A stretch of 64,000 nt of DNA from Thermoplasmata archaeon (GTDB taxonomy: Archaea; Thermoplasmatota; Thermoplasmata; Thermoplasmatales; Thermoplasmataceae): NCBI GenBank assembly GCA_021810045.1, contig JAJZJR010000001.1, positions 124,001-188,000 of the forward strand. Direction: 5' to 3'. The translations under genes and the position numbers were made by a program. Positions 9,781 through 17,010 of this stretch are shown here, in pieces; within the stretch, counting starts at the first letter, position 1, and each line of letters begins with the position of its first letter. The notes under the pieces were generated by a model, which was not told the origin of the DNA, made no database searches, and saw only the letters and a program-made list of their open reading frames with translations.

Positions 9781-9792
9781 ATGTATTTATAA
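9781..9792 (+). promoter_or_regulatory. TATA box for pdxS
   Basis: The AT-rich element ATGTATTTATAA lies about 30 bases before the pdxS ATG at 9819. This spacing fits a leaderless or very short-leader transcript. Confidence 0.5.
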
Positions 9793-9818
9793 TCTTTTCC
9801 GATACAATCTGGATTATC

Positions 9819-10829
9819 ATGTCCACAGACATCTCACAATTGAGATTTGGCGAAGAACTCATTAAACGGGGTTTTGCCAAGATGACAAAGGGTGGCGTCA
9901 TTATGGACGTTACAACTGCAGAACAGGCAAAAATTGCGGAAGATGCAGGCGCTGTTGCAGTCATGGCCCTTGAGAGAGTTCCAGCAGATATCAGGGCAGC
10001 CGGCGGCGTAGCAAGAATGGCAGATCCCGAGAAAATAAAGGAAATTTTGAACTCTGTTTCAATACCCGTGATGGCTAAGGTAAGAATTGGCCACGTTTCA
10101 GAAGGATACACACTTGAAGCCCTGGGGGTGGATATGCTCGATGAGAGCGAAGTGCTCACGCCTGCTGACCCATTTTTCCATGTGTACAAAAAACAGCTGA
10201 AAGTCCCTGTGGTTTGTGGAGCCAGGACCCTTCCCGAAGCTGTAAGAAGAATTGTGGAAGGTGCAGCAATGATACGTACAAAGGGTGAAGCTGGAACCGG
10301 AAACGTTGTTGAAGCCGTAAGACACATTAGAATGGTAAATGAAGAAATAGGCATCATCAAAGACCTGAGTCAGGAAGAATTGAAAAAAGTCTCAGAAAAA
10401 GTAGCTGAAAACTATCGTGTACTCAGGAAGACCGCATCGGAAGACCTTTTTGGTGATGAGAACTACCTTACCGGCTATAATCTGTTCTATGGACAGAACC
10501 TGGAGAAAATGGAAGCTGAAGTCCTGAAAGTCCTAAAGGAAGTAAGAAGACTAGGAAGACTTCCAGTAGTTAATTTCGCCGCCGGAGGAGTTGCAACCCC
10601 AGCCGATGGTGCATTGATGATGAAACTCGGAATGGATGGAGTCTTTGTTGGTAGTGGAATATTTAAATCAACTGATCCAAAAAGAATGGCCAAGGCAGTT
10701 GTTGAAGCAGTTGAGAACTACGAAGATTACAAGATAATTGGAAACGTTTCTTCAGGCCTGTCTGGAATGCAAGGAATGGAAATAGAAAAGATGCCAAAGG
10801 AGCAGAGGCTCCAGGAAAGAGGTTGGTAG
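9819..10829 (+). CDS. pdxS: Pyridoxal 5'-phosphate synthase, PdxS subunit
   Basis: A 336-residue PdxS (Pdx1), the lyase that makes pyridoxal phosphate from ribose 5-phosphate, glyceraldehyde 3-phosphate and ammonia. The barrel begins [13 protein letters not shown] (D30). The substrate Lys is in [11 protein letters not shown] (K87), and the phosphate-binding stretch [16 protein letters not shown] follows near residue 150. Its glutaminase partner PdxT is not in this window. The length is typical of archaeal members with an internal extension before the final [15 protein letters not shown] block. The reading frame stops at a single TAG (10827-10829) and continues in the same frame directly into the DUF92 membrane protein. 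Confidence 0.97.
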   Translation: MSTDISQLRFGEELIKRGFAKMTKGGVIMDVTTAEQAKIAEDAGAVAVMALERVPADIRAAGGVARMADPEKIKEILNSVSIPVMAKVRIGHVSEGYTLEALGVDMLDESEVLTPADPFFHVYKKQLKVPVVCGARTLPEAVRRIVEGAAMIRTKGEAGTGNVVEAVRHIRMVNEEIGIIKDLSQEELKKVSEKVAENYRVLRKTASEDLFGDENYLTGYNLFYGQNLEKMEAEVLKVLKEVRRLGRLPVVNFAAGGVATPADGALMMKLGMDGVFVGSGIFKSTDPKRMAKAVVEAVENYEDYKIIGNVSSGLSGMQGMEIEKMPKEQRLQERGW

Positions 10830-10943
10830 TCCATCTATAACTTACCGGATACCCTACTGATATTTGCCATTCTGGCAATTCTTTTCATAGCCTCACGTGC
10901 TTTTAACATCTTCGACCTGAAAGGCACCACTGCAGCACTGATT

Positions 10944-11570
10944 GTGGGGCTTATTGTGGCCTTTTTCGGTTCAATTCAGTGGCTAATAGTCCTTTTGGTG
11001 TTTGCAATAAGCTCACACTTTGCGACAAAAGCCTACTTCGATACAAAGAAGAAACAGCATGTACAGGAGGGCTTAGCCGGAGAAAGAAGGGTATCAAATG
11101 TGTTTTATGCTGCTGTTATCGGTATTGCGATTGCGTCACTGAACCTTGCCAGTGTATTTGCACATCCCATTTATTTCCATTATTTTGAGCTATTTTCTAT
11201 TTCCCTGGCAGTTGTGAGTTCAGATACCTTTGCCTCTGAGATCGGTCAAATCGACAAGAAAGTTTACATGATCACAAATTTAAAGAGAACTACTCCAGGA
11301 ATAAATGGAGGGATCTCATTAACTGGAGAAGCTGCTGCACTTTTAGGAGCATTTATTGTAGCTATAACTTATGGGGTTTTGAACTCTTCAGGCCTGAACC
11401 TGATAAGCATTTTGCTTGTAGGTGGGCTGGGATTCCTCGGCTGCCAAATTGACAGTATTCTCGGGGCAACTCTTGAGAATAGAAACAAGATGAGTAAGGG
11501 CCAGGTCAATTTTTCTGCATCACTAATTTCTGTTTTAATTGCTATACCAATACTATTTTTCCTGTTATAG
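10944..11570 (+). CDS. DUF92 family membrane protein (start uncertain)
   Basis: A membrane protein of the DUF92 family, of unknown biochemical role, with about six hydrophobic segments. Conserved DUF92 features include SSDTFASEIGQ near residue 90, TPGINGGISLTGEAAALLGA near 122-141, and GFLGCQIDSILGATLE near residue 160-175. The coordinates start at the first standard start codon, a GTG at 10944. However, the family's first membrane segment is encoded upstream in the same frame from 10830 (it reads SIYNLPDTLLIFAILAILF), with no ATG, GTG or TTG after the pdxS TAG. Real translation must therefore begin at a rare codon (ATC 10833, CTG 10857 or ATA 10860), come from readthrough, or give a shorter protein. 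Confidence 0.8.
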   Translation: MGLIVAFFGSIQWLIVLLVFAISSHFATKAYFDTKKKQHVQEGLAGERRVSNVFYAAVIGIAIASLNLASVFAHPIYFHYFELFSISLAVVSSDTFASEIGQIDKKVYMITNLKRTTPGINGGISLTGEAAALLGAFIVAITYGVLNSSGLNLISILLVGGLGFLGCQIDSILGATLENRNKMSKGQVNFSASLISVLIAIPILFFLL

Positions 11571-11666
11571 ATATTGAAGGCAGAATTTTATTTTTATAAT
11601 TTGTTTATAGTTTTCCGGAAAATGTTATTGTTGACAGCAGTGCCGTTCTCAAAATGTTATGCAATC

Positions 11667-11960
11667 CTATGCATAACCTCTGTTCGGAACGTATGCCATC
11701 TCAGTCCTTCCTGATCCGGAAAGCTCAGGTTGCTTTCCGGTGTACGGGTATTCGTCCATCATGGATGGCAAAGGGGTTGCCACACTCACGGGGAACGGAT
11801 CTCCGCATAGATCATGTCCACGAAAGGAAATAGCCAGTGAGGCTAACCTGTCCCTGTCGTAGTCCCGATCACAGTTGTTACAACTGGATATCTTCCAGGT
11901 AGGGTGCTTTACATTACCACCACATACAGGACACTCGGATGAGGTCCCCCCCGGATTCAC
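11667..11960 (-). pseudogene. TnpB (IS200/IS605 OrfB) C-terminal remnant
   Basis: A fragment of about 97 codons that matches the very C-terminal part of TnpB, the RNA-guided nuclease of IS200/IS605 elements. It shows the zinc-finger pair CPVCGG and CNNC followed by DYDRDRLASLAI, which aligns with the last RuvC catalytic motif, where HDRDxNAA is usual. About 300 upstream residues are missing: the frame is closed by a TGA just upstream, around 11985. The tail is Pro/Gly-rich. No TnpA gene is near. It is best read as a decayed insertion-sequence remnant with no function of its own. Confidence 0.8.
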
Positions 11961-11971
11961 CGGATGATTTC

Positions 11972-11998
11972 CAGGGATGTGAAATCATCACATCCCTG
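11972..11998. repeat. Perfect 11-bp hairpin beside the TnpB remnant
   Basis: CAGGGATGTGA (11972-11982) and its exact reverse complement TCACATCCCTG (11988-11998) are separated by 5 bases. It sits immediately upstream of the TnpB fragment. It may be a relic of an IS200/IS605 structure, where hairpins mark transposon ends, or the product of an internal deletion joining a new sequence. The rest of 11,999-12,206 holds nothing I can assign. Confidence 0.6.
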
Positions 11999-12206
11999 TT
12001 TATTGTACATGGTGGAAACACTCTTCTGTCTATGTGAAAAATGAGTAAATGGGACTATTGTGCAGGATGCACAACATTTCACAGGATCAATCAGTGTTTT
12101 CCATTGGCTGTTAAAACTCTTGTTGTTAATGTTAATTCACGAATGAAATTAAGATTTCCAACTGGCAAAAGATGTTGTAAAAATATGGATTAAAGAAAAT
12201 AATATT

Positions 12207-12842
12207 TTAAGTCTTTACGAAAAATATGTTTCCATTAGCCGAGGTTGGACCTGTAGCCGCATTAATTGTTACAAACAGAATCTGTCCCTTTGACATCAGC
12301 TTAAGGGCAGTGGCGTTTAACTGTGCCGTAAAGTTGAATGTATACTTGCCACCAGTATATTGGGTATTTTTTGTAAATGACTGGAACAGATGGAAAGTTA
12401 TATTCTGGTTTGTGTAAGTTTCAGCCAGCCTTGTTGCATTCTCTGCGATAGATTTGTTCACAGAGCTATTGAGAGTAGCACCTAATTGCAGGGTTGCATT
12501 CTTTGTCTGGTTATACGTTATATTATATATCCTGTCGAATGTAGAATTATATGCACTGAGGTTCTGCAATGACGGTGCTTCGACTGTTATATTAATTGCG
12601 CCGGAAGGTATTGTTGCAAGTATTGACACTGCGAATGTTACATTGGAAGTGGAGTCTGACACATTGACCGTGTATGACTGATTTGACGCGTTGTAGAAAC
12701 CGCTTGCAGCGTTTGATGTAATACCCGTAATAGTTGTTCCAGAAGCTTTTGAAGGTAGTAGGTGGTTTGTTCCAAAGGCTCCTCCTATAATTATTACAGC
12801 TATTACCAGGAATCCAATCCATCCTTTGATATTGCTTGCCAT
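12207..12842 (-). CDS. Membrane-anchored extracytoplasmic protein of the bc-type operon
   Basis: A 211-residue protein with a single N-terminal hydrophobic helix (residues 8-26, WIGFLVIAVIIIGGAFG) that acts as signal anchor. An extracytoplasmic domain of about 180 residues follows. The domain is very rich in Asn, Thr and Ser, with many N-x-S/T sequons (for example YNASNQS, YNITYN, NKSIAENAT), so it is probably heavily glycosylated and beta-rich. No cofactor motif (CxxCH, Cys/His copper set) is visible. It is the last gene of the Rieske/cytochrome b operon, 1 base after the crotonase-fold gene. This suggests a respiratory accessory role, but no family is recognised. Confidence 0.75.
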   Translation of the reverse strand: MASNIKGWIGFLVIAVIIIGGAFGTNHLLPSKASGTTITGITSNAASGFYNASNQSYTVNVSDSTSNVTFAVSILATIPSGAINITVEAPSLQNLSAYNSTFDRIYNITYNQTKNATLQLGATLNSSVNKSIAENATRLAETYTNQNITFHLFQSFTKNTQYTGGKYTFNFTAQLNATALKLMSKGQILFVTINAATGPTSANGNIFFVKT

Positions 12843-12843
12843 T

Positions 12844-13533
12844 TTAATTTCTAACTCCTTTTTCCTTTGATTTAGTTACATCTTGAGTATTTTCTTCATT
12901 GAGTCTCGACAATATAGCGAGGTGTTCCTCACCAAGTGTTTCTCTTATGTACCTCATTCTGTTTTTTCTCTTTAAAACCATTTTGAAACTGCTGTTTTCC
13001 TGAATCAGCGATTTTGATTCTCCCAGCAGGTTGGTAGATTCAAAAATGTAATCACAATTTATGCCTTCAAGTGCATTTTTTACTTCTGTTCTGGAAAATC
13101 TTGAAGAAGTAAGGGATCCGGCCATTGCAAACATATATTCCCTGTTGAAACCGAGTTTTACTTCCGGGGAACTTATTACTGTATCACAAAGAAGGGCCAG
13201 TTCATAGCCGATATCTATTGCGTCCCCGTTTACGATGGCATAAAGCGGTTTTTCCACGGAGTAAACTATTGATGCTAATGCCCTCAGCGAATTCAGCATT
13301 TCTCCGGGTTTATCCCAGCCTACCAACTCATTTGCAAAAAGCTCATTCTGCCCAGTGATTGCAATACTTTCCACAGAGGAATCTATGGAAGCTGTACTTA
13401 TTGCCATCATTAGCTCGTCAAGTGTTTGCTTTCTTATCCTTCCGGTAGAGGAACTGCGTATGACGATAAGTCCTACTTCGTCCTCTCTCCAAAAGGAGAT
13501 GTCCTCAAATCCCTTTACTCTTATATCACTCAT
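12844..13533 (-). CDS. Crotonase-fold (enoyl-CoA hydratase-like) protein in the cytochrome b operon
   Basis: A 229-residue protein with the crotonase/enoyl-CoA hydratase fold. The stretch YAIVNGDAIDIGYELALLCD (about 101-120) matches the family's oxyanion-hole and helix region, and PEVKLGFNREY follows. The two catalytic glutamates of true hydratases cannot be seen with confidence, and the oxyanion glycine pattern GGG is replaced by GDAID. The activity may therefore be altered or lost. It overlaps the cytochrome b gene by 8 bases and precedes the exported protein by 1 base. Its place inside a respiratory operon is odd and unexplained. Confidence 0.78.
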   Translation of the reverse strand: MSDIRVKGFEDISFWREDEVGLIVIRSSSTGRIRKQTLDELMMAISTASIDSSVESIAITGQNELFANELVGWDKPGEMLNSLRALASIVYSVEKPLYAIVNGDAIDIGYELALLCDTVISSPEVKLGFNREYMFAMAGSLTSSRFSRTEVKNALEGINCDYIFESTNLLGESKSLIQENSSFKMVLKRKNRMRYIRETLGEEHLAILSRLNEENTQDVTKSKEKGVRN

Positions 13534-15199
13534 TGTAGAACGCTGCCCTGTAAATTCTCATTATTGTGCCTGCCAGTACCAGAATGAAACCGAGGCCAAT
13601 TCCGAATTCTGCGTTTGAAAGAGATCCTATTGGATCAAGCTGCATTATGAAGTATATGATCACTATTGTTCCGATAGTCAGCAGTGCTGAAATGACCATG
13701 GCTACATTCTTGCTCATGTGATACGTATTGGGGCTTTGAACCTTTTTCTCTTCCTCCATGGAACGATTTGCGGATTTCATTGTTCCTACTGCACCAAACA
13801 CCATCACTCCACCAGTAAACAGGGAGGTTACCACATTAAGTCCACTTGCATGAACAAGGGTTGCCGTGAAGTTTTGACCAAAGTTGTAGGCTGCAAACAT
13901 CAGCACAAAAAGGAAAATGAGGAACGAGGCTGTAATTTTGCTCGTGCTAACCTTGAATTTTCCTTTCTTGTAAAGTCTGGAAAGCATTGTAACTCCAGTT
14001 ACTACTATAACAAATGGTGGTACGAACACTGCAGCTACTTCCCAGTCAGGTATCTGGACTCCCGGTGTTAATGCTCCCCAGGCCGACAGAATAGCCATAT
14101 ACAGAATTCCCAGTATTCCAAAAGAGGTAACAAGTGGTCTGGACAGTGGGTGAAGATCGTCGGTCGTATCTATGAATGGAAGCAGAAGGAAGTAGACAAG
14201 CGGCACTATTCCAAACACTGCGGTTGCTGCCAGGGCTGAAAGTGGTCCAGCTATTGCAAATATTTTGAAATCAACGGCCTTGTAAACAAAGAGAAGGAAC
14301 CATGGCGGGTATGCTGGAACATAAGCTGCCAGTGGACTGCTTGGTGAAACCTGTGGGAACGGTGAAAAGAGAGCAGGCACATTTGGAAGCAGTGCTATGA
14401 TGGAGGGGATAATCATAAGCAACCCGAAACTGTATAACGCCAGTTGCGTCATGAAACCAAAGTTGTAGGGATACCACTTTTTGTGTTTTTCTTCCTCTGT
14501 GTCTACTGCAGGTGCCTTGTGGTTTACATCTTTGTGTGATGGCATAATTCCATTTGCCTCGGCAAGCCAGAAGTGAGCACCAAACAGAACACCAATAAGC
14601 AGAACCAGGATGATGTGCCAAGCCAGCATATGGATGAACAAACTTGTGGATGTCCCGTTTCCAAAGAATATTGCTTCAAGGGAGTTTCCAAGGAATGGTG
14701 TAGCCTGAGCTATACCTCGGCCGACATCGGTGGCGTCTGCGGAAAGGACATCACCAGTCATCGAATATCCGAAGAAACCGACTCCGACAGTAACCGCCAG
14801 AAGGAGTACCCCAATAACCCACTGCAACTGTCTTGGTTTCTTATACGAACCGAAGAAATAATTCCTGTACATGTGGACATATATCAGGAATATCATTGCA
14901 TATGCACCATAGAGATGAGTAGTAAGCATGAATGAACCAAAGGGGATGGTATTTATGATGGCCTCAGTAGACACATATGCTTCTGAAGGATTGTAATAAA
15001 GCAGAAGCAGCAGTCCCGTTATTATCTGATATACAAATGCCATGCTGATTAAGGCACCTGTCCAGTACCATATGCCGCCCCTTTTCCTCATATAATCAGG
15101 AACTTTCTTAAGGGGAAGTTCCTCGATGTGCATTGGATCAGGCCCTAATATTTCCCCTTTCTGGGGTACTTTTATGAGTTTAAATTTACTCTCTGCCAT
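13526..15199 (-). CDS. Cytochrome b of a bc1-type complex
   Basis: A 557-residue di-heme cytochrome b that would oxidise quinol and pass electrons to the Rieske protein encoded just upstream. Four heme-ligand histidines are visible with classic spacing: H95 and H109 in one helix, H195 and H209 in another. The quinol-oxidation motif PEWY is represented by PPWF near residue 297. The N-terminal half resembles cytochrome b6. The C-terminal half carries further helices and an additional C-terminal pair (about 480-550). About 12 membrane segments are visible in all. No cytochrome c1 is encoded nearby, as is usual in archaeal acidophiles. The start overlaps no gene and lies 13 bases after the Rieske stop. 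Confidence 0.93.
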   Translation of the reverse strand: MAESKFKLIKVPQKGEILGPDPMHIEELPLKKVPDYMRKRGGIWYWTGALISMAFVYQIITGLLLLLYYNPSEAYVSTEAIINTIPFGSFMLTTHLYGAYAMIFLIYVHMYRNYFFGSYKKPRQLQWVIGVLLLAVTVGVGFFGYSMTGDVLSADATDVGRGIAQATPFLGNSLEAIFFGNGTSTSLFIHMLAWHIILVLLIGVLFGAHFWLAEANGIMPSHKDVNHKAPAVDTEEEKHKKWYPYNFGFMTQLALYSFGLLMIIPSIIALLPNVPALFSPFPQVSPSSPLAAYVPAYPPWFLLFVYKAVDFKIFAIAGPLSALAATAVFGIVPLVYFLLLPFIDTTDDLHPLSRPLVTSFGILGILYMAILSAWGALTPGVQIPDWEVAAVFVPPFVIVVTGVTMLSRLYKKGKFKVSTSKITASFLIFLFVLMFAAYNFGQNFTATLVHASGLNVVTSLFTGGVMVFGAVGTMKSANRSMEEEKKVQSPNTYHMSKNVAMVISALLTIGTIVIIYFIMQLDPIGSLSNAEFGIGLGFILVLAGTIMRIYRAAFYNE

Positions 15200-15212
15200 T
15201 TATAATACCTCT

Positions 15213-15950
15213 TTAAGCACCTGCTACACTCACTTGTGTAACTTTTGTTGTTGTGGTACCGCTGGGGAAAGGTGTTCCACCTTCAAGATCGCTTGGTTTT
15301 CCGTATATTGTTGGGCCAAGCATGCTTTTGACCCTGTATGTATCTGTAAAAGGATCAAAATCGAGAACCACATTTGGAAGCGGTTTGGCGGTTGGCCCCG
15401 TAACAACGGCTGCTCCTTTTAATGGATCATAAGTACTACCATGGCAGTTGCAATGAATGTAACCTGTAGGACTATCTAAAGTAGGATGTCCCGGTATAGA
15501 AGTTCCTCCACTGTAATAATGTATAATTGGTGGCACGCACCCCAGATGCTGGCAGATCGCACTGAATGATACAACCGAACCGTACGGACCTACACCGCCA
15601 GGGGATCTGAAAACTGCACCAGTGGCGGGGATAGTTACGTTTTGAGGTGTAACTCTCACATCATTATTGCTCTTGTTCCCCAATCGAATGAGAAAATTGG
15701 GATCGTTGTCCAGAGGATAATAAAAGATGTAGGCCTTTGTGCTGTTTACCTTAATGTCAGAGGTATGTATTGGGGCGCCTGTTGCTTCGTCTACAAGTGT
15801 AAGGGTTGGAAACGAAGTAAGCCCGGCGGCAGGAGTTATCAGGTTCCTGATAACGCCATTAGCAACCCCGACAACCGCTGCTCCTGCAGAAACTACGATC
15901 ATGGCCTTCAGGAAATTCCTCTTTCCCTGATCTATTGGCTCATCGTCCAT
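15213..15950 (-). CDS. Rieske 2Fe-2S protein
   Basis: A 245-residue Rieske protein. Ligands C133 and H135 lie in CQHLGC, and C167 and H170 in CNCHGS. C138 and C169 would form the usual disulfide. The N-terminus reads GKRNFLKAM before a hydrophobic helix (16-33), a Tat-like signal with KR instead of RR that probably stays as a membrane anchor. The domain has a 25-residue insertion between the two cluster motifs. It is the first gene of an operon with cytochrome b, the crotonase-fold protein and an exported protein, and acts at the outer face of the membrane in quinol oxidation. Confidence 0.95.
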   Translation of the reverse strand: MDDEPIDQGKRNFLKAMIVVSAGAAVVGVANGVIRNLITPAAGLTSFPTLTLVDEATGAPIHTSDIKVNSTKAYIFYYPLDNDPNFLIRLGNKSNNDVRVTPQNVTIPATGAVFRSPGGVGPYGSVVSFSAICQHLGCVPPIIHYYSGGTSIPGHPTLDSPTGYIHCNCHGSTYDPLKGAAVVTGPTAKPLPNVVLDFDPFTDTYRVKSMLGPTIYGKPSDLEGGTPFPSGTTTTKVTQVSVAGA

Positions 15951-16273
15951 GATAGATGAATATAACTACTGTATAAGTTTTTTTTCGATTTAAGAGTCAC
16001 TACAATTTAATCTTTTATGTCTTCTGATAATTGAAAAATGACATTAAAACGGGATTGTTCGAAATTAATAAGACAAGATTAAGCTCATAAGGAGAGAGAG
16101 CGCATGTCCTGAAAGAAGTACCACGCATGGGATAAATCCATACAATAGGATATAATGTGCCTGAAATTCCCAATAGAACTGCAACTGTGCATGATGATAT
16201 CACATTGGCACTTTTAAAATTAGAAATCTGGATATCCAGAAATCTTCATATAGTAGATATCCTTATTATTTGT
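15951..16273. other. Intergenic region between divergent Rieske and 16274 genes
   Basis: About 320 bases without a convincing gene. An ORF can be opened from 16157, but its first 39 codons read as promoter DNA. A 12-base palindrome CTGGATATCCAG lies at 16229-16240, and an AT-rich CATATAGTAGATAT follows just before the start at 16274. Promoters for both neighbours must lie here. No RNA gene was recognised. Confidence 0.5.
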
Positions 16274-16741
16274 ATGGTTAAAGACACCGAAAAAGAGGAA
16301 AATGAAGAATCAGAATCTAAGCAGAATATTTCTGTAAAGGGAGTAAGGAGAGATATCTACGGCAGAATACTGAAACTTACCAGGGATACCGGACAAACAC
16401 TTGGAGATATTACTAACGAAGCCTACAGAACATTTCTGTCAGGAGTTGAGGGTGCAAAACATCTGTCCAGGAATTTCATAGAAGGAGCCACTAAGAGTTC
16501 GGTAAAGTATGTTGAGAACATTAAAAACCTTACAATAAACGGACAGGATCTGGCAGATATTTCCACAAAAGTGGTATTCAAGAATATCGATACGCTGGTT
16601 TTTGAGGATATGACAACAGAAGATGTGGCAAAGCATATAGAGAGCCTTTCGAACATAAAAGTGATAGTGATACCAAAAACTGTAAGCAAAGCCTCAATCT
16701 TACTTAGGTCAACTCTCATTGATGAGATTAGAGTTGCCTAA
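16274..16741 (+). CDS. Hypothetical protein next to tRNA-Val
   Basis: A 155-residue soluble protein starting MVKDTEKEENEE. An earlier start at 16157 is possible but would translate the AT-rich promoter-like DNA, so the ATG at 16274 is preferred. The first 20 residues are acidic and probably disordered. They are followed by KGVRRDIYGRILKLTRDTGQTL and helical segments, then a C-terminal alpha/beta part (FKNIDTLVFEDMT, IKVIVIPKTV). I do not recognise the family. It ends 60 bases before the tRNA and is the last host gene on the left of the casposon. Confidence 0.65.
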   Translation: MVKDTEKEENEESESKQNISVKGVRRDIYGRILKLTRDTGQTLGDITNEAYRTFLSGVEGAKHLSRNFIEGATKSSVKYVENIKNLTINGQDLADISTKVVFKNIDTLVFEDMTTEDVAKHIESLSNIKVIVIPKTVSKASILLRSTLIDEIRVA

Positions 16742-16761
16742 TTGACCTCATAGCCATGAAA

Positions 16762-16770
16762 ATAATATAT
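16762..16770 (+). promoter_or_regulatory. TATA box for tRNA-Val
   Basis: ATAATATAT lies about 36 bases upstream of the mature tRNA 5' end. It would place transcription start a few bases before the tRNA. Confidence 0.45.
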
Positions 16771-16801
16771 GCCCATTGAATACGTGAACCTGCCATCAGC
16801 A

Positions 16802-16874
16802 GGGCTCGTAGTCTAGTGGTTATGATACCGCCCTTACAAGGCGGTGGTCACCGGTTCAAATCCGGTCGGGCCCA
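16802..16874 (+). tRNA. tRNA-Val (anticodon UAC)
   Basis: A 73-base intron-free tRNA reading valine codons GUA/GUN. The acceptor stem GGGCTCG pairs with CGGGCCC (one G-U pair), and the discriminator is A at 16874. The anticodon stem CCGCC/GGCGG encloses the loop CTTACAA with anticodon TAC, and the T-arm carries the GGTTCAAATCC pattern. CCA is not encoded. The last four bases (16871-16874) are also the first four bases of the casposon target-site duplication, so the insertion left the tRNA intact. Confidence 0.97.
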
Positions 16875-16884
16875 TTAATTATTT
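16871..16884 (+). repeat. Left target-site duplication of the casposon
   Basis: CCCATTAATTATTT directly abuts the left terminal inverted repeat, and the identical 14 bases recur at 28670-28683 directly after the right one. The first four bases belong to tRNA-Val. A 14-base duplication is in the range known for casposase insertions. Confidence 0.95.
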
Positions 16885-16928
16885 GGGGATATAGATAAGG
16901 CCGAAAAACGTGCCGCTTTTTATATCCC
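16885..16928 (+). repeat. Left terminal inverted repeat of the casposon
   Basis: 44 bases beginning GGGGATATAGATAAGG and ending TTTATATCCC. It is the reverse complement of 28626-28669 except for one T/C difference at 16917. It contains nested palindromic ends (GGGATATA... and ...TATATCCC), so each repeat can itself fold. Confidence 0.96.
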
Positions 16929-17010
16929 ATTTTAAAAATTTTATTCATCATTATGAGATTATAGTCAATTCTCAAGAAGAAAATTATTTAGATTTCAAGA
17001 GGTCAATTTC

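Noticed and set aside
16157-16273. N-terminal extension of the 16274 gene
   Set aside because: The 39 extra residues include translated AT-rich promoter DNA and have no protein-like conservation pattern.
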